A DNA stretch of 64,000 nt from Pseudomonadota bacterium (GTDB lineage Bacteria; Pseudomonadota; Gammaproteobacteria; Xanthomonadales; SZUA-38): the NCBI GenBank assembly GCA_039033415.1, contig JBCCCR010000010.1, positions 62,001 to 126,000 on the forward strand, given 5' to 3'. The position numbers and the translations under genes are program-made. The first letter of the stretch is position 1, and each line of letters opens with the position of its first letter. Under the pieces are notes generated by a model. The model did not search any database and had not been told where the DNA came from. It was given only the letters and a program-made list of their open reading frames with translations. Positions 44,303 to 53,175 of the stretch are shown here, in pieces.

Positions 44303-46117
44303 GTGATCGTTGATGGAAGTATGAGAAAGCGGGCATTTTTTACTTTTGTTGCCGGACTCATAGCCGGCAGCACGGCTTTCACGGTTCTGGCTGGCACACA
44401 ATCGTGCGCTTTCGACGGCGTTGCCGCCGAGGTCGAGGCGCTTCTTGCGCGCTATCCAGCGATCCCCGGCGCCGGCCTGCAGCTTGGCTACGCTGATGAG
44501 ATCGTTTTTGAGCGCTATTGGGGGAGCTACGGGGCCGATACGGTTGTACCGATTGCCTCGGCGACAAAGCTGCTGTCGGCCACCGCGCTGATGACCGTCG
44601 TGGATGACGGACTCATCGACTTGGACGCCAGCGTCGATCGCTATCTGCCTCAGTTTGACGGCGCGAAGGGAACCATGACGGTTCGTCAGATGTTCTCCCA
44701 CACGGCGGGCATGCCAAGCAACGCAGAGCTCCTCAACAGCAGGGTGCTGAACGCGCGCAATGGCTTGACGCTCGAAGAGGCGGTTGATCTGCTAGCCTGC
44801 TGCGAGCCACTTCTTTATTCCCCAGGCGAGGGTTTTGCCTACGGCGGCGCTTCCATGCACATCGCGGGTCGGGTGGCCGAGGTTGTCACCGGTCAGGATT
44901 GGTTTGATCTGTTTCTTAAGCGTTTGGGTGAGCCGCTGGATCTGCAAACCACCGATTACAACGGCCTTGGCGTAACCCGCAACTACCGCATCGCCGGCGG
45001 CGCACAGGCCAACCTTCGCGACTATGGGCGTGTCACTCAGCTGCTTCTGGCGGAGGGGCGTTTCGGTGACCGACGGGTTCTCTCACAGGCCGCCGTGCGC
45101 ATGATGCGGGCCGACAACGTCGGGGACCTGCCGATCCTCTACGCGCCGCCGCAGGTGCCACAGCCGGTTCGCTACGGGATCGGCGGATGGTTAAACGAGG
45201 ACGATGGCACCATAGCCGGACTCACCAGCCCAGGTGCCTTTGGCTTCACCCCGTGGATCGAAGATGACCTCGGCTACTACGGCGTGCTGATGGTCGAGGA
45301 TTCGAATACCCAAGTAGCTCCCTTTGCCTCATCAATCCGCGAAGAGGCGCGTGGGGTGTTTGCCAATGCCTGGTGCGGCGAACAGCCCCGTGCCGTCACC
45401 GAAGAACCTGGGCTCTGGTTCGATCGCACTCGCCCGGGCCACGGTCTGGATCTCCAGCGCTACGGCGACGGATACGGCGGAATTTTCTATACGTACGACG
45501 CAACAGGTGCACCCGAGTGGTATTGGCTCGACCTCGCTCTGACGGATCAACGGCTGCCGGGCTCAGTACTGCGGTTCGAAAACCAAGGCGATCAAGAGAT
45601 GCTCAATGCGGTCGCGAACACTGTTGGCACCGTCGATCTGGATTTCGGCGAGACCAGTCGCTGCGGGACGGGCAGTGCCAGCTTCGACTGGTCGGTAAAC
45701 AATGAGTCGGGAACCTGGTGCATCGAGCCCCTGCTCACGACGGAAAGCCTGCCACGTACCAATTCAAACGGCACCTGGTGGAACGGTTCTGCCGACTCAG
45801 GGTGGGGATTGAGCGTCTACGCGGACGCCGAGCAGTCCGTCCGCATCATCTACTACTATGACGAGAACGGCGTTCCCGTCTGGGCCTTCGGCCAGGAGCC
45901 GGCTGACGCCGACCGTTTTGAGGTCCTCGCGATGACGGGTTATTGCCGGGATTGTCCGATCGCCGAGGTGCTCGGTGAGCCTATCGGTTTCTACCAGGGC
46001 GTCGTGCCCGGCCCGATACGCGAAGGAGAAACGGGCGGGCCCGCGGCTGAGCTTGAGTTGACTAACTGGGCACGCCCTTCTTTTGTGCCACGCATTCTGT
46101 CGAATCCTGCCTGGTGA
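44303..46117 (+). CDS. Exported beta-lactamase-fold hydrolase with tandem aromatic-repeat tail
   Basis: 604 residues. The signal peptide (FFTFVAGLIAGSTAFTVLAG) precedes a PF00144 serine hydrolase at about 35-365, with nucleophile SATK near 95, tyrosine motif YGG near 180 (usually YSN) and SPGAFG as the third element, a pattern of esterase-like members. Residues about 372-595 hold two copies of an aromatic module: GLWFDRTRPGHGLDL with YDATGAPEWYW, and GTWWNGSADSGWGLSV with YDENGVPVWAF. Such modules occur in other exported proteins of related bacteria. The start is uncertain (GTG 44303 or ATG 44321). Confidence 0.87.
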   Translation: MIVDGSMRKRAFFTFVAGLIAGSTAFTVLAGTQSCAFDGVAAEVEALLARYPAIPGAGLQLGYADEIVFERYWGSYGADTVVPIASATKLLSATALMTVVDDGLIDLDASVDRYLPQFDGAKGTMTVRQMFSHTAGMPSNAELLNSRVLNARNGLTLEEAVDLLACCEPLLYSPGEGFAYGGASMHIAGRVAEVVTGQDWFDLFLKRLGEPLDLQTTDYNGLGVTRNYRIAGGAQANLRDYGRVTQLLLAEGRFGDRRVLSQAAVRMMRADNVGDLPILYAPPQVPQPVRYGIGGWLNEDDGTIAGLTSPGAFGFTPWIEDDLGYYGVLMVEDSNTQVAPFASSIREEARGVFANAWCGEQPRAVTEEPGLWFDRTRPGHGLDLQRYGDGYGGIFYTYDATGAPEWYWLDLALTDQRLPGSVLRFENQGDQEMLNAVANTVGTVDLDFGETSRCGTGSASFDWSVNNESGTWCIEPLLTTESLPRTNSNGTWWNGSADSGWGLSVYADAEQSVRIIYYYDENGVPVWAFGQEPADADRFEVLAMTGYCRDCPIAEVLGEPIGFYQGVVPGPIREGETGGPAAELELTNWARPSFVPRILSNPAW

Positions 46118-46158
46118 GGAAATTTCAGGTACGTCGACAGATCAAAAACGCTTCCTTA

Positions 46159-47391
46159 TCAGTTCGGCGCCGGCTGGGTCAGTAGCTCCGCATACCGTTC
46201 CACCAGAAAATCGGTAAACGCCACCGCACCCTGGTATCGGTTGAGGTGGGTGGTATCGCTGAACATATCGTTCGAGACGGGCTCGATCACCTGGAAGTCT
46301 CGAACCGGGAGGCCTGTCTCGGCTTCAATCTGCTTAATCGCCTCCGCTTGGCGTACAAGCGCTTCGGGCGGATTCTTAATCCAGTCGGTATTTTTCGGCA
46401 GCATGATGATCTCGACGTGGTCAGAGATAGCTTTGAAGTTTTCCACGATACGCACGAACGCCGACACCAGCTCAGCATCGAAATGCAGCTCCTCAATATC
46501 CGCACTCTGGACGCGATCGAGCCGGTCGACCGCCATACGGTAGTCCGTTGTGATGAGATCGTAGTACTCGTCGAAAAACTCCAGCGTTTCTGCCGGCCGC
46601 TCGGCCTTAATCGTGCCGCCTCCCTGCCACGGGTAGTACCAGTCCGATCCATCGAAATCCGGATACTCCTCGCCAAATCTCTCGCCAAGCACTCTGAGAA
46701 CCTCCCTTAACCTCTCTTCGGCGGCTTCGTCACGTTCGAATGCAACTCCATCATCCGAGCGCGGGGCACGAAAGGGTTCGCCCCAGAGAAACGTGGTAAT
46801 CATCTCCGCAGAGATACCGTCTCGCAAATAGCGAATCAGCGACATGCGAATGCCGGAGCCGGGATCGTCGAGCGTGAAATCGGCCAGCTCAGCGGGACTT
46901 GCCAGAAGCGCAACGTAAGACTCCTCCAGCGGCCTTTGGAGATTACGACGGGAGACGGTGGTCTGGAACGGATTGAACTCGATCATGACCAGCTTGAGCC
47001 GCCGGTCATTCGCCTCAAAATCCTCCCGGATTCGTCGTGACAGGTAGTCCTGAAATAAGGGGTTAAGTCCGCCAAAACCGAAGTTGAAGGATTTGACCGA
47101 GCCTCCATTTTCCGCAATGGCAAGGTCGAATTCTCGCGGAGAAAATCCGGCGTCGGTCATTGAAGAGCCAAACATCATGACGAGCTCCTGCGGCTCGCTG
47201 ACAATCCTGGGTATCGCATTTCGAGCTTCTATAACCCGCCCCAGAAGGCTGCTTGAGCCCGCGCCCAGCGCCATAACGAGACCCTGGACCAGCGCCAGCG
47301 CGATCCCCATCCCAAGCAAGACGGTCAGAAAGATGCGGACGAAGATCCCCCGCTGCGCTTTCGCGTCAGAACTGGAAGTAGATGAATTCAC
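46159..47391 (-). CDS. SGNH/DltD-like membrane-anchored O-acylation partner
   Basis: 410 residues. One N-terminal membrane helix (residues about 17-45) precedes an exported domain with the SGNH-type nucleophile region MMFGSSMTDAGFSP near 75 and a C-terminal Asp-x-x-His element DTTHLNRYQG. This matches the DltD/AlgX-like group. The start overlaps the end of the MBOAT gene by 26 bp. With the MBOAT it should transfer an acyl (often acetyl) group to an extracytoplasmic polysaccharide (inference). Confidence 0.78.
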   Translation of the reverse strand: MNSSTSSSDAKAQRGIFVRIFLTVLLGMGIALALVQGLVMALGAGSSSLLGRVIEARNAIPRIVSEPQELVMMFGSSMTDAGFSPREFDLAIAENGGSVKSFNFGFGGLNPLFQDYLSRRIREDFEANDRRLKLVMIEFNPFQTTVSRRNLQRPLEESYVALLASPAELADFTLDDPGSGIRMSLIRYLRDGISAEMITTFLWGEPFRAPRSDDGVAFERDEAAEERLREVLRVLGERFGEEYPDFDGSDWYYPWQGGGTIKAERPAETLEFFDEYYDLITTDYRMAVDRLDRVQSADIEELHFDAELVSAFVRIVENFKAISDHVEIIMLPKNTDWIKNPPEALVRQAEAIKQIEAETGLPVRDFQVIEPVSNDMFSDTTHLNRYQGAVAFTDFLVERYAELLTQPAPN

Positions 47392-48772
47392 TGCTCGGTT
47401 CTCCAGTCATGAGGCAAAGCCCCTGGAAAAAGATCAATACGGGCCAAAACAACCATTTCCGGTTTTCAAACGCCTCGCCCTTGCGGATCACAAACCAATC
47501 CTGAAGGTGCATCCAAAGGACGGCGACAACCGTTGCGATAAAAACGCGCCCGGCTACCGCCCCCTGCTCAGGCAGCGCAGCGAGAGTGTGCAGGTTCAAG
47601 AAAATACTCCAAGCGTCATCGATAGAATGCGCGCGAAACAGCACCCAGCCGATGAGCACCAGGTAAAAGGTCAGCGCCCACTTTAAGAGGACGACAACTC
47701 GGGAGGTTGAGTTAGCAAAGCCGCTAAACGCCTGCATGCTGCCGAAGTAGTGGGTGGCAACAATAATGAAGCCGTGGAAGAAGCCCCACGCTACGAAGGT
47801 CCATGCAGCGCCATGCCAGAGACCGCCCAGAAGCATGGTGATCATCACGTTGCGAACTCGCTGATATTTGCCGCCCAGCGAGATGTAGAGGTAGTCACGA
47901 AGCCAGGTTGACAGTGAAATATGCCAGCGACGCCAGAAGTCGACGGGCGACACCGCAAAGTACGGCAGGTTAAAGTTGGGTGGGATCTTGAAGCCAATCA
48001 TTAACGCAATCCCAATCGCCATATCGGTGTAGCCGGCAAAGTCGCCGTAAATCTGTCCGGCAAAAGCCAACGTTCCTGTCCAAGCCTCGATCAGGCTCAC
48101 GGGCCCATCCGCCTCAAACAACACCGCCGCCGGAATGGCCAGCAGATCCGCAATCGTCTTCTTAATGAGGCCTGACGTGACCAGCAGCATGCCGTGCCTG
48201 GCACCGATCCAGGTGGGAACGGGCAGCGTGTGAAACTGCGGCAGGATCTGGCGCGCGCGGAGAATGGGGCCGGCAACAAGCTGCGGAAAAAACGCCAGCG
48301 CGGTGGTGAAATGAACCAATCCACGACGCGGTTCCATGTCGCCCCGGTAGACGTCGATCGTGTAAGAAAGACTTTGGAAGGTGTAGAACGAGATTCCGAC
48401 CGGCAACACCCACGAGAGGGTCGGCACCGTCGCCTCCATCCCAAAGACCAGCAGGAAATCGGCGACCGACTCCAGTGCAAAGTCAGCGTACTTGAAGAGC
48501 CCCAGAATACCGAGATTGACCACGACCGACGCAGTCACTAGGAGCTTTTTGCGCCGCTGATCACTCGCCGCAGCAATGGCCAACGCGAGGTAGTAGTCGA
48601 TAATCGAGCTGCCAACCAGGAGCGGGATGAACTTGTAGTTCCAGGCCCCGTAAAAAACGAAACTCGCGACAAGAATGAAGTACAAGCGAGGCCGCTTTTG
48701 CACGAGCAACAGCCCGTAGATCAGCAGAAATACAACAAAGAAAACGAAAAAAATCGGGGTGTTGAAGAGCAT
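47366..48772 (-). CDS. MBOAT-family membrane O-acyltransferase (AlgI-like)
   Basis: 468 residues with about 11-12 membrane helices. It begins MLFNTPIFFVFFVVFLLIYG, the usual AlgI-type N-terminus, which fixes the start at 48772. Core motifs are FFPQLVAGPI, DFAGYTDMAIGIALMIGF, FWRRWHISLSTWLRDYLYI and LLGGLWHGAAWTFVAWG with the catalytic His. It moves acyl groups across the inner membrane for the SGNH-like partner. Alginate itself is not implied; the exopolysaccharide of 11-25 kb is a possible acceptor but lies 22 kb away. Confidence 0.92.
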   Translation of the reverse strand: MLFNTPIFFVFFVVFLLIYGLLLVQKRPRLYFILVASFVFYGAWNYKFIPLLVGSSIIDYYLALAIAAASDQRRKKLLVTASVVVNLGILGLFKYADFALESVADFLLVFGMEATVPTLSWVLPVGISFYTFQSLSYTIDVYRGDMEPRRGLVHFTTALAFFPQLVAGPILRARQILPQFHTLPVPTWIGARHGMLLVTSGLIKKTIADLLAIPAAVLFEADGPVSLIEAWTGTLAFAGQIYGDFAGYTDMAIGIALMIGFKIPPNFNLPYFAVSPVDFWRRWHISLSTWLRDYLYISLGGKYQRVRNVMITMLLGGLWHGAAWTFVAWGFFHGFIIVATHYFGSMQAFSGFANSTSRVVVLLKWALTFYLVLIGWVLFRAHSIDDAWSIFLNLHTLAALPEQGAVAGRVFIATVVAVLWMHLQDWFVIRKGEAFENRKWLFWPVLIFFQGLCLMTGEPSSEFIYFQF

Positions 48773-49165
48773 TAGTGCGGCGGTTGTCCTGAGATTGTTG
48801 TTTGACGCCGTGGCCCGGTTTTCGGTTTGGGCTTGGGAGAGCGAGTAAACCGGATTTGCCAGCCAGACGGCCAGTGCCAATAGCTTGCTCGGACCGCGCC
48901 TGGTTGGGACGAAAGCCAAAGCATGAGAACCCCGCCACAACTAGGCTTCCTAGACAAACCAGCTGGTCTCGCCCACCCGCTCTTCGCGTCATACGCCCAA
49001 TGACAGCGGATATTCACACGCCAGCACGACTGGTTTGTGCGGTTTTTCGCTCGGTGTCATTGAGGTAGTTAATGACACGAGAGTTTGCGTCTCCGGCTAG
49101 GAACTGCGTGCGCTCTTGCTCGCGTTGACAGCGGACCGGAATCGGGAGGCCAAGGGATTGCACCT
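48773..49165. other. 393-bp divergent intergenic region
   Basis: Between the divergent MBOAT and FG-GAP genes. No convincing gene, palindrome or RNA was recognised. AAGGGA about eight bases before ATG 49166 is the only clear signal. It must hold the promoters of both units. Confidence 0.4.
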
Positions 49166-51904
49166 ATGGATAGAAAACAACTCCAGCGCCGCCTGGCGCT
49201 CGCCATTTCTATCGGCCTTGGGGCCGGCAACGGCGCGGGCGCCCAAGAGGCCATAGAGCTTCGATTTCTCGATGGCTCGAACGGCTTCTCCCTCAACGGT
49301 GTGGAGATCAATAGTGGATTGGGTGGCGGCGTAAGTGGTGCCGGTGACTTCAACGGAGACGGTTTGAACGACCTGTTAGCCGGGGCCGAAAATCTGGCGC
49401 GAGGTAGTACGTCTCTGGCCGGCGGCGCATACCTGGTGTTTGGTTCAGCAGCGAGATCTCAAGCGAGCATTGGTATGAATTCCCTAAACGGTATCAATGG
49501 GTTTGTGTTTGGTGGAGAGAACAGTCTTGACGGAACGGGCCGCTCGGTCGGTGGGGCTGGTGACGTCAATGGTGATGGCCTTGACGACCTTATCATCGGT
49601 GCTCGAGGCGCTGACCCGGGCGGAAACTCTGGCGCGGGAATCAGCTATGTGGTTTTTGGGCGGGAAACTGGCTTCCTAACAACCTTCCCGCTTTCTATTC
49701 TCAACGGTAACGTCGGATTTGCTATCACCGGCGAAGCGGAAGGTGATCTTTCAGGAATAGCGGTGAGCGGTGCTGGTGATGTTAACGGCGATGGGTTTGA
49801 TGATGTGCTGGTAGGTGCCTCTGGCGCTGACCCAGTTGGAGGTATGGCTGCCGGCAGGAGCTATGTTGTATTCGGCAGCAATACCGGCTTTTCCGCGGAG
49901 CTGAACCTCACTTCACTCAATGGCACCAACGGCTTTGTCATAGACGGCATCTCTACGAACGACTTTTCAGGATCTGACGTCTGTAGTGCCGGGGACGTTA
50001 ACGGGGACGGTTTCGACGATTTGCTGATCGGTGCGCCGTACGCCAGTCCCAACGGACGAATCAACGCGGGTGTCAGCTATCTGGTGTTTGGGTTTAACAA
50101 CCTCGCCATCAGCCAAATCAGCCTGTCGGGACTGTCTGGAACGAACGGCTTTGCCATCCCGGGCATCTTATCCGGTGATAATTTGGGACGTGGAGTAAGC
50201 GGGGCTGGCGACGTCAACGGCGACGGTTTTGAGGACATTATCATCAGCGCCGACAATGCTGACGCGGGCAGAGACATTCTTCAGGGTGTGCAGGGCCGGT
50301 TTGCCGCCGGAATTACCTACGTAGTGTTCGGAAGTAATACGGGGTTCTCAGCCAGTCTGAATCTCGCCTCGCTTGATGGCACTAACGGCTTTGCCATCAA
50401 CGGCGTCAATGTGGCCGATCGATCCGGCTCGTCAGTCAGCGGCGCCGGCGATGTTAATGGCGATGGTTTGGACGATTTGCTGATTGGTGCTCCGTTCGCT
50501 GATCCTCAGGGCAATTCACAGGTCGGCGTCACCTACGTCGTTTTCGGATCCCAAGATGGATTCCCCGCCAGCCTGGAACTCGGCTCGCTTAGTGGGCCTG
50601 AAGGGCTCGCCCTCAACGGTTTTTCCGGGTCTGTCTCTTCCGGCTCTTCAGTCAGCGGCGTCGGTGATGTCAATGGCGATGGCATTGATGATGTGCTGAT
50701 CGGAGCTCCGCTTGCGGATCCAGGTGGACTCAACGAAGGCGCTGCGTTCGTCGTGTATGGCAATACCGCACCGATGCGGCGAGCCCAGGTCAGCCGACTA
50801 TTCCCGCAGCTGGAAGATGAGTTAGAGCCACTAGGCAGCCCGCTGGATACGACGCTAAACACCGCTTACCTGGACATCGACCCGTTCGGCGGAGCGGCGA
50901 TTATTGCTGATCAAAGTTCGAGCAGCCAAGGGAACTGGCAGTTCAGCGCTGACGGCGCCACGTGGACGGACGTGCCCCTGTTGCTCGGTGATGATCGCGC
51001 GTTGGTCCTGGCCGCCACGGACCAGCTGCGTTTCTCTCCGGCTCGCGACTATTCCGGCCAGCCCGGACCGCTAAGAGCTCGCCTTTGGGACGGCCGGTGG
51101 CGTGATCCGGGACTCAGCGTGGATATCACCAGCGCCATCGGCGCGCTCGGTGGCTTTGCGACCGACGAAAACCTGGTGGACGTCACGGTTGAGATCATCG
51201 ACGTCAACGATCCGCCAAGTTTTGCCGCTCAGAACCCCCCGGCAATCAATGAAGATTCAGAAAACGCCACGATCCAAAATTGGGCATCGTTCAACCCCGG
51301 CCCGGCGAGCGAGGCCAATCAGTTTGCTTTGGCGTATCAGGTTGAAAATATTTCCAACCCAGGCTTGTTTTCTGTATTGCCCACCATCGGCGCTCTCGGC
51401 AATCTCGTTTATGTACCTGCTCCCAATACCAGCGGCAGCAGTTCCTTCGATGTCAGGGTGGTCGATTCGGGCGGCATGGCCAACGGTGGCGTCAACGTAT
51501 CGGCGTTTCAGTCATTCAGCATCACGGTGAACCCGGTCAACGATCCGCCTCAACTCACGGCAGAAGATCCGCCGACGGTGCCTCCAAATTCCGGTCCTCA
51601 GTCTGTCGCAAACTGGGCCACGTTCGACCCCGGCGCCCCTGACGAGCTTCAGCAGCTGCCGAGCTTTGTCGTGCTCAGCGTCGAAAACGCCGATCTTTTT
51701 GCAATACCGCCGGCAATAGATGCTGCCGGCAACCTCACCTATACCCCAGCTGTTGGCGCGGAGGGTACGTCCGAATTCACTGCCCTGGTCCGCGACAACG
51801 GCGGCACCGAAAACGGCGGAAGGGACAGGTCGACGCCCCAGACGTTTACCGTACGGGTACTAACGGATGAGGTTTTCGCCAACAGCTTTGAGTCACGACC
51901 CTGA
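49166..51904 (+). CDS. Exported FG-GAP (integrin-alpha-like) repeat protein, C-terminal FANSFE motif
   Basis: 912 residues with a signal peptide ending near GAGAQ. Seven FG-GAP blades follow, each with a calcium-loop motif like GAGDVNGDGFDDLLIGAP and a YVVFG strand, forming a seven-blade propeller (residues about 45-545). After a linker domain come two cadherin-like modules, each starting DPP with NWA(S/T)F(N/D)PG and ending in an FT/FS-V strand. It ends DEVFANSFESRP. Extracellular calcium-dependent adhesion or matrix binding is plausible. ATG 49166 follows AAGGGA. Confidence 0.88.
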   Translation: MDRKQLQRRLALAISIGLGAGNGAGAQEAIELRFLDGSNGFSLNGVEINSGLGGGVSGAGDFNGDGLNDLLAGAENLARGSTSLAGGAYLVFGSAARSQASIGMNSLNGINGFVFGGENSLDGTGRSVGGAGDVNGDGLDDLIIGARGADPGGNSGAGISYVVFGRETGFLTTFPLSILNGNVGFAITGEAEGDLSGIAVSGAGDVNGDGFDDVLVGASGADPVGGMAAGRSYVVFGSNTGFSAELNLTSLNGTNGFVIDGISTNDFSGSDVCSAGDVNGDGFDDLLIGAPYASPNGRINAGVSYLVFGFNNLAISQISLSGLSGTNGFAIPGILSGDNLGRGVSGAGDVNGDGFEDIIISADNADAGRDILQGVQGRFAAGITYVVFGSNTGFSASLNLASLDGTNGFAINGVNVADRSGSSVSGAGDVNGDGLDDLLIGAPFADPQGNSQVGVTYVVFGSQDGFPASLELGSLSGPEGLALNGFSGSVSSGSSVSGVGDVNGDGIDDVLIGAPLADPGGLNEGAAFVVYGNTAPMRRAQVSRLFPQLEDELEPLGSPLDTTLNTAYLDIDPFGGAAIIADQSSSSQGNWQFSADGATWTDVPLLLGDDRALVLAATDQLRFSPARDYSGQPGPLRARLWDGRWRDPGLSVDITSAIGALGGFATDENLVDVTVEIIDVNDPPSFAAQNPPAINEDSENATIQNWASFNPGPASEANQFALAYQVENISNPGLFSVLPTIGALGNLVYVPAPNTSGSSSFDVRVVDSGGMANGGVNVSAFQSFSITVNPVNDPPQLTAEDPPTVPPNSGPQSVANWATFDPGAPDELQQLPSFVVLSVENADLFAIPPAIDAAGNLTYTPAVGAEGTSEFTALVRDNGGTENGGRDRSTPQTFTVRVLTDEVFANSFESRP
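49330..50765 (+). repeat. Seven coding FG-GAP repeats
   Basis: Seven in-frame repeats of roughly 65-75 codons share the core GAGDVNGDG followed by DD and a GA-ADP loop. At DNA level they keep recognisable similarity, so recent duplication within the gene is likely. The fifth copy has a longer loop. Confidence 0.8.
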
Positions 51905-52024
51905 GGCGCCTTGGGTAAATTGGGTCAACTTTATTCGAAGCGGCTGAGCGTTCATCAGTAAGTTTACGTGGCCTTTTTGTGGCGTTAGGTCGGCCAGAGG
52001 GTTGTAGCCAAGGCCTCGACCCCG

Positions 52025-53173
52025 ATGTGTGCGCCTCGCAAACTAAAAAGGGAACCTGAATCAGCCTGGGGTGATTCTGTTCAATATCTGCAGGGCGCGA
52101 ACGGCGACACTCGGGCTTCCTCTGCAGCATGGCCAAATTTTGTGGTTAGATTTTATGCTTTTCTCGGCTCCGTCCTACTCCTCAGCAGCAGCAGCTACGC
52201 GCAATTGGTTTGGCAACAGCGCGCGCCGATGCAGGTTGGCCGCGGGGAACACGCCAACGCTTTGGTTAATGGCCGTATCTACGCCTTCAACGGCTTAACC
52301 TCCAGCGGTCGTGGCCCGGTCGAAATCGAGCGCTACGATCCCGTCATGGACCGGTGGACAGTCGTTTCCACGTTTCCGGATATCGACGACAACGGCCGGG
52401 GGCGCGACCATGTCACGGTTTCGCACGCCGTATGGCAAGCGGAAATCTGGTACACGGGCGGCAAGTTTGGCCCGGCCCGCGGCGTCAGCGGGTCCATCCG
52501 GGTGGATGTGTTCAACACAGACACCTTGAGTTGGCGACGGGGGCCCGACCTACCGGAACGAGCCTGGGGACATGGCACCGCTGTGGTCGGAAGCCAGCTT
52601 CATGTGATCAGCGGCGGCGTTGGCGGCGGCTCGGTCACGGATCAACACTTTGTGCTGGACCTGACCGATGAAGCAGCCGGATGGCAGGAAGCAGCACCGG
52701 TACCTTTTGCACAGGTCCACACCAGCGCCGTTGCGCTGGAGGGAAAGATCTACCTTATCGGTGGCGAGACGTCCCATTCCGGCCATCGCGGCATCAACGC
52801 CCGAGTTCAGGAATACAACCCGGCAACAGACCAGTGGCGTGACCGGGCGGAAATTCCGGTATCCCGATCCCACCACGAGTGGTCAACCTTTGCGTGGAAC
52901 GGCCGAATCCTTTCGGCCGGAGGCATCGGCGGCACCAATCCGGTTAGGGCTCAGACCGAGATCTACCAATACTTCCCGCAGACGGATCGTTGGGAATTTG
53001 TCGGGCACATGGCCAAGGCTTTCGTGTCCACCGGCGCCAAGGTGATCGACGGATCGCTCTACACCTTTGGCGGCGGGCTCGGCGGGTTCTTTCCCGCCAC
53101 CTCAGAAACCTGGGTCAGCCCACTAAACGTCGGGCCAGCCAGCACTCTGTTCGCTGACGGATTTGAAGACTAG
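52025..53173 (+). CDS. Exported Kelch-repeat protein, C-terminal FADGFE motif
   Basis: Kelch beta-propeller recognised from repeated strands GRIYAFNGL, IWYTGGKF, LHVISGGVG, KIYLIGGET, RILSAGGIG and SLYTFGGGL, each preceded by a W or Y strand. The signal peptide (FYAFLGSVLLLSSSSYA) lies near residues 43-59 of the longest reading, so the true start may be GTG 52142 rather than ATG 52025. It ends TLFADGFED. Its stop is only 2 bp from the stop of the convergent gene, which ends in the same motif. Confidence 0.82.
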   Translation: MCAPRKLKREPESAWGDSVQYLQGANGDTRASSAAWPNFVVRFYAFLGSVLLLSSSSYAQLVWQQRAPMQVGRGEHANALVNGRIYAFNGLTSSGRGPVEIERYDPVMDRWTVVSTFPDIDDNGRGRDHVTVSHAVWQAEIWYTGGKFGPARGVSGSIRVDVFNTDTLSWRRGPDLPERAWGHGTAVVGSQLHVISGGVGGGSVTDQHFVLDLTDEAAGWQEAAPVPFAQVHTSAVALEGKIYLIGGETSHSGHRGINARVQEYNPATDQWRDRAEIPVSRSHHEWSTFAWNGRILSAGGIGGTNPVRAQTEIYQYFPQTDRWEFVGHMAKAFVSTGAKVIDGSLYTFGGGLGGFFPATSETWVSPLNVGPASTLFADGFED

Positions 53174-53175
53174 CA

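Noticed and set aside
49330-50765. Regularly spaced DNA repeats resembling an array
   Set aside because: They are in-frame FG-GAP coding repeats with calcium-loop motifs, not a CRISPR array; there are no identical short repeats with unique spacers.
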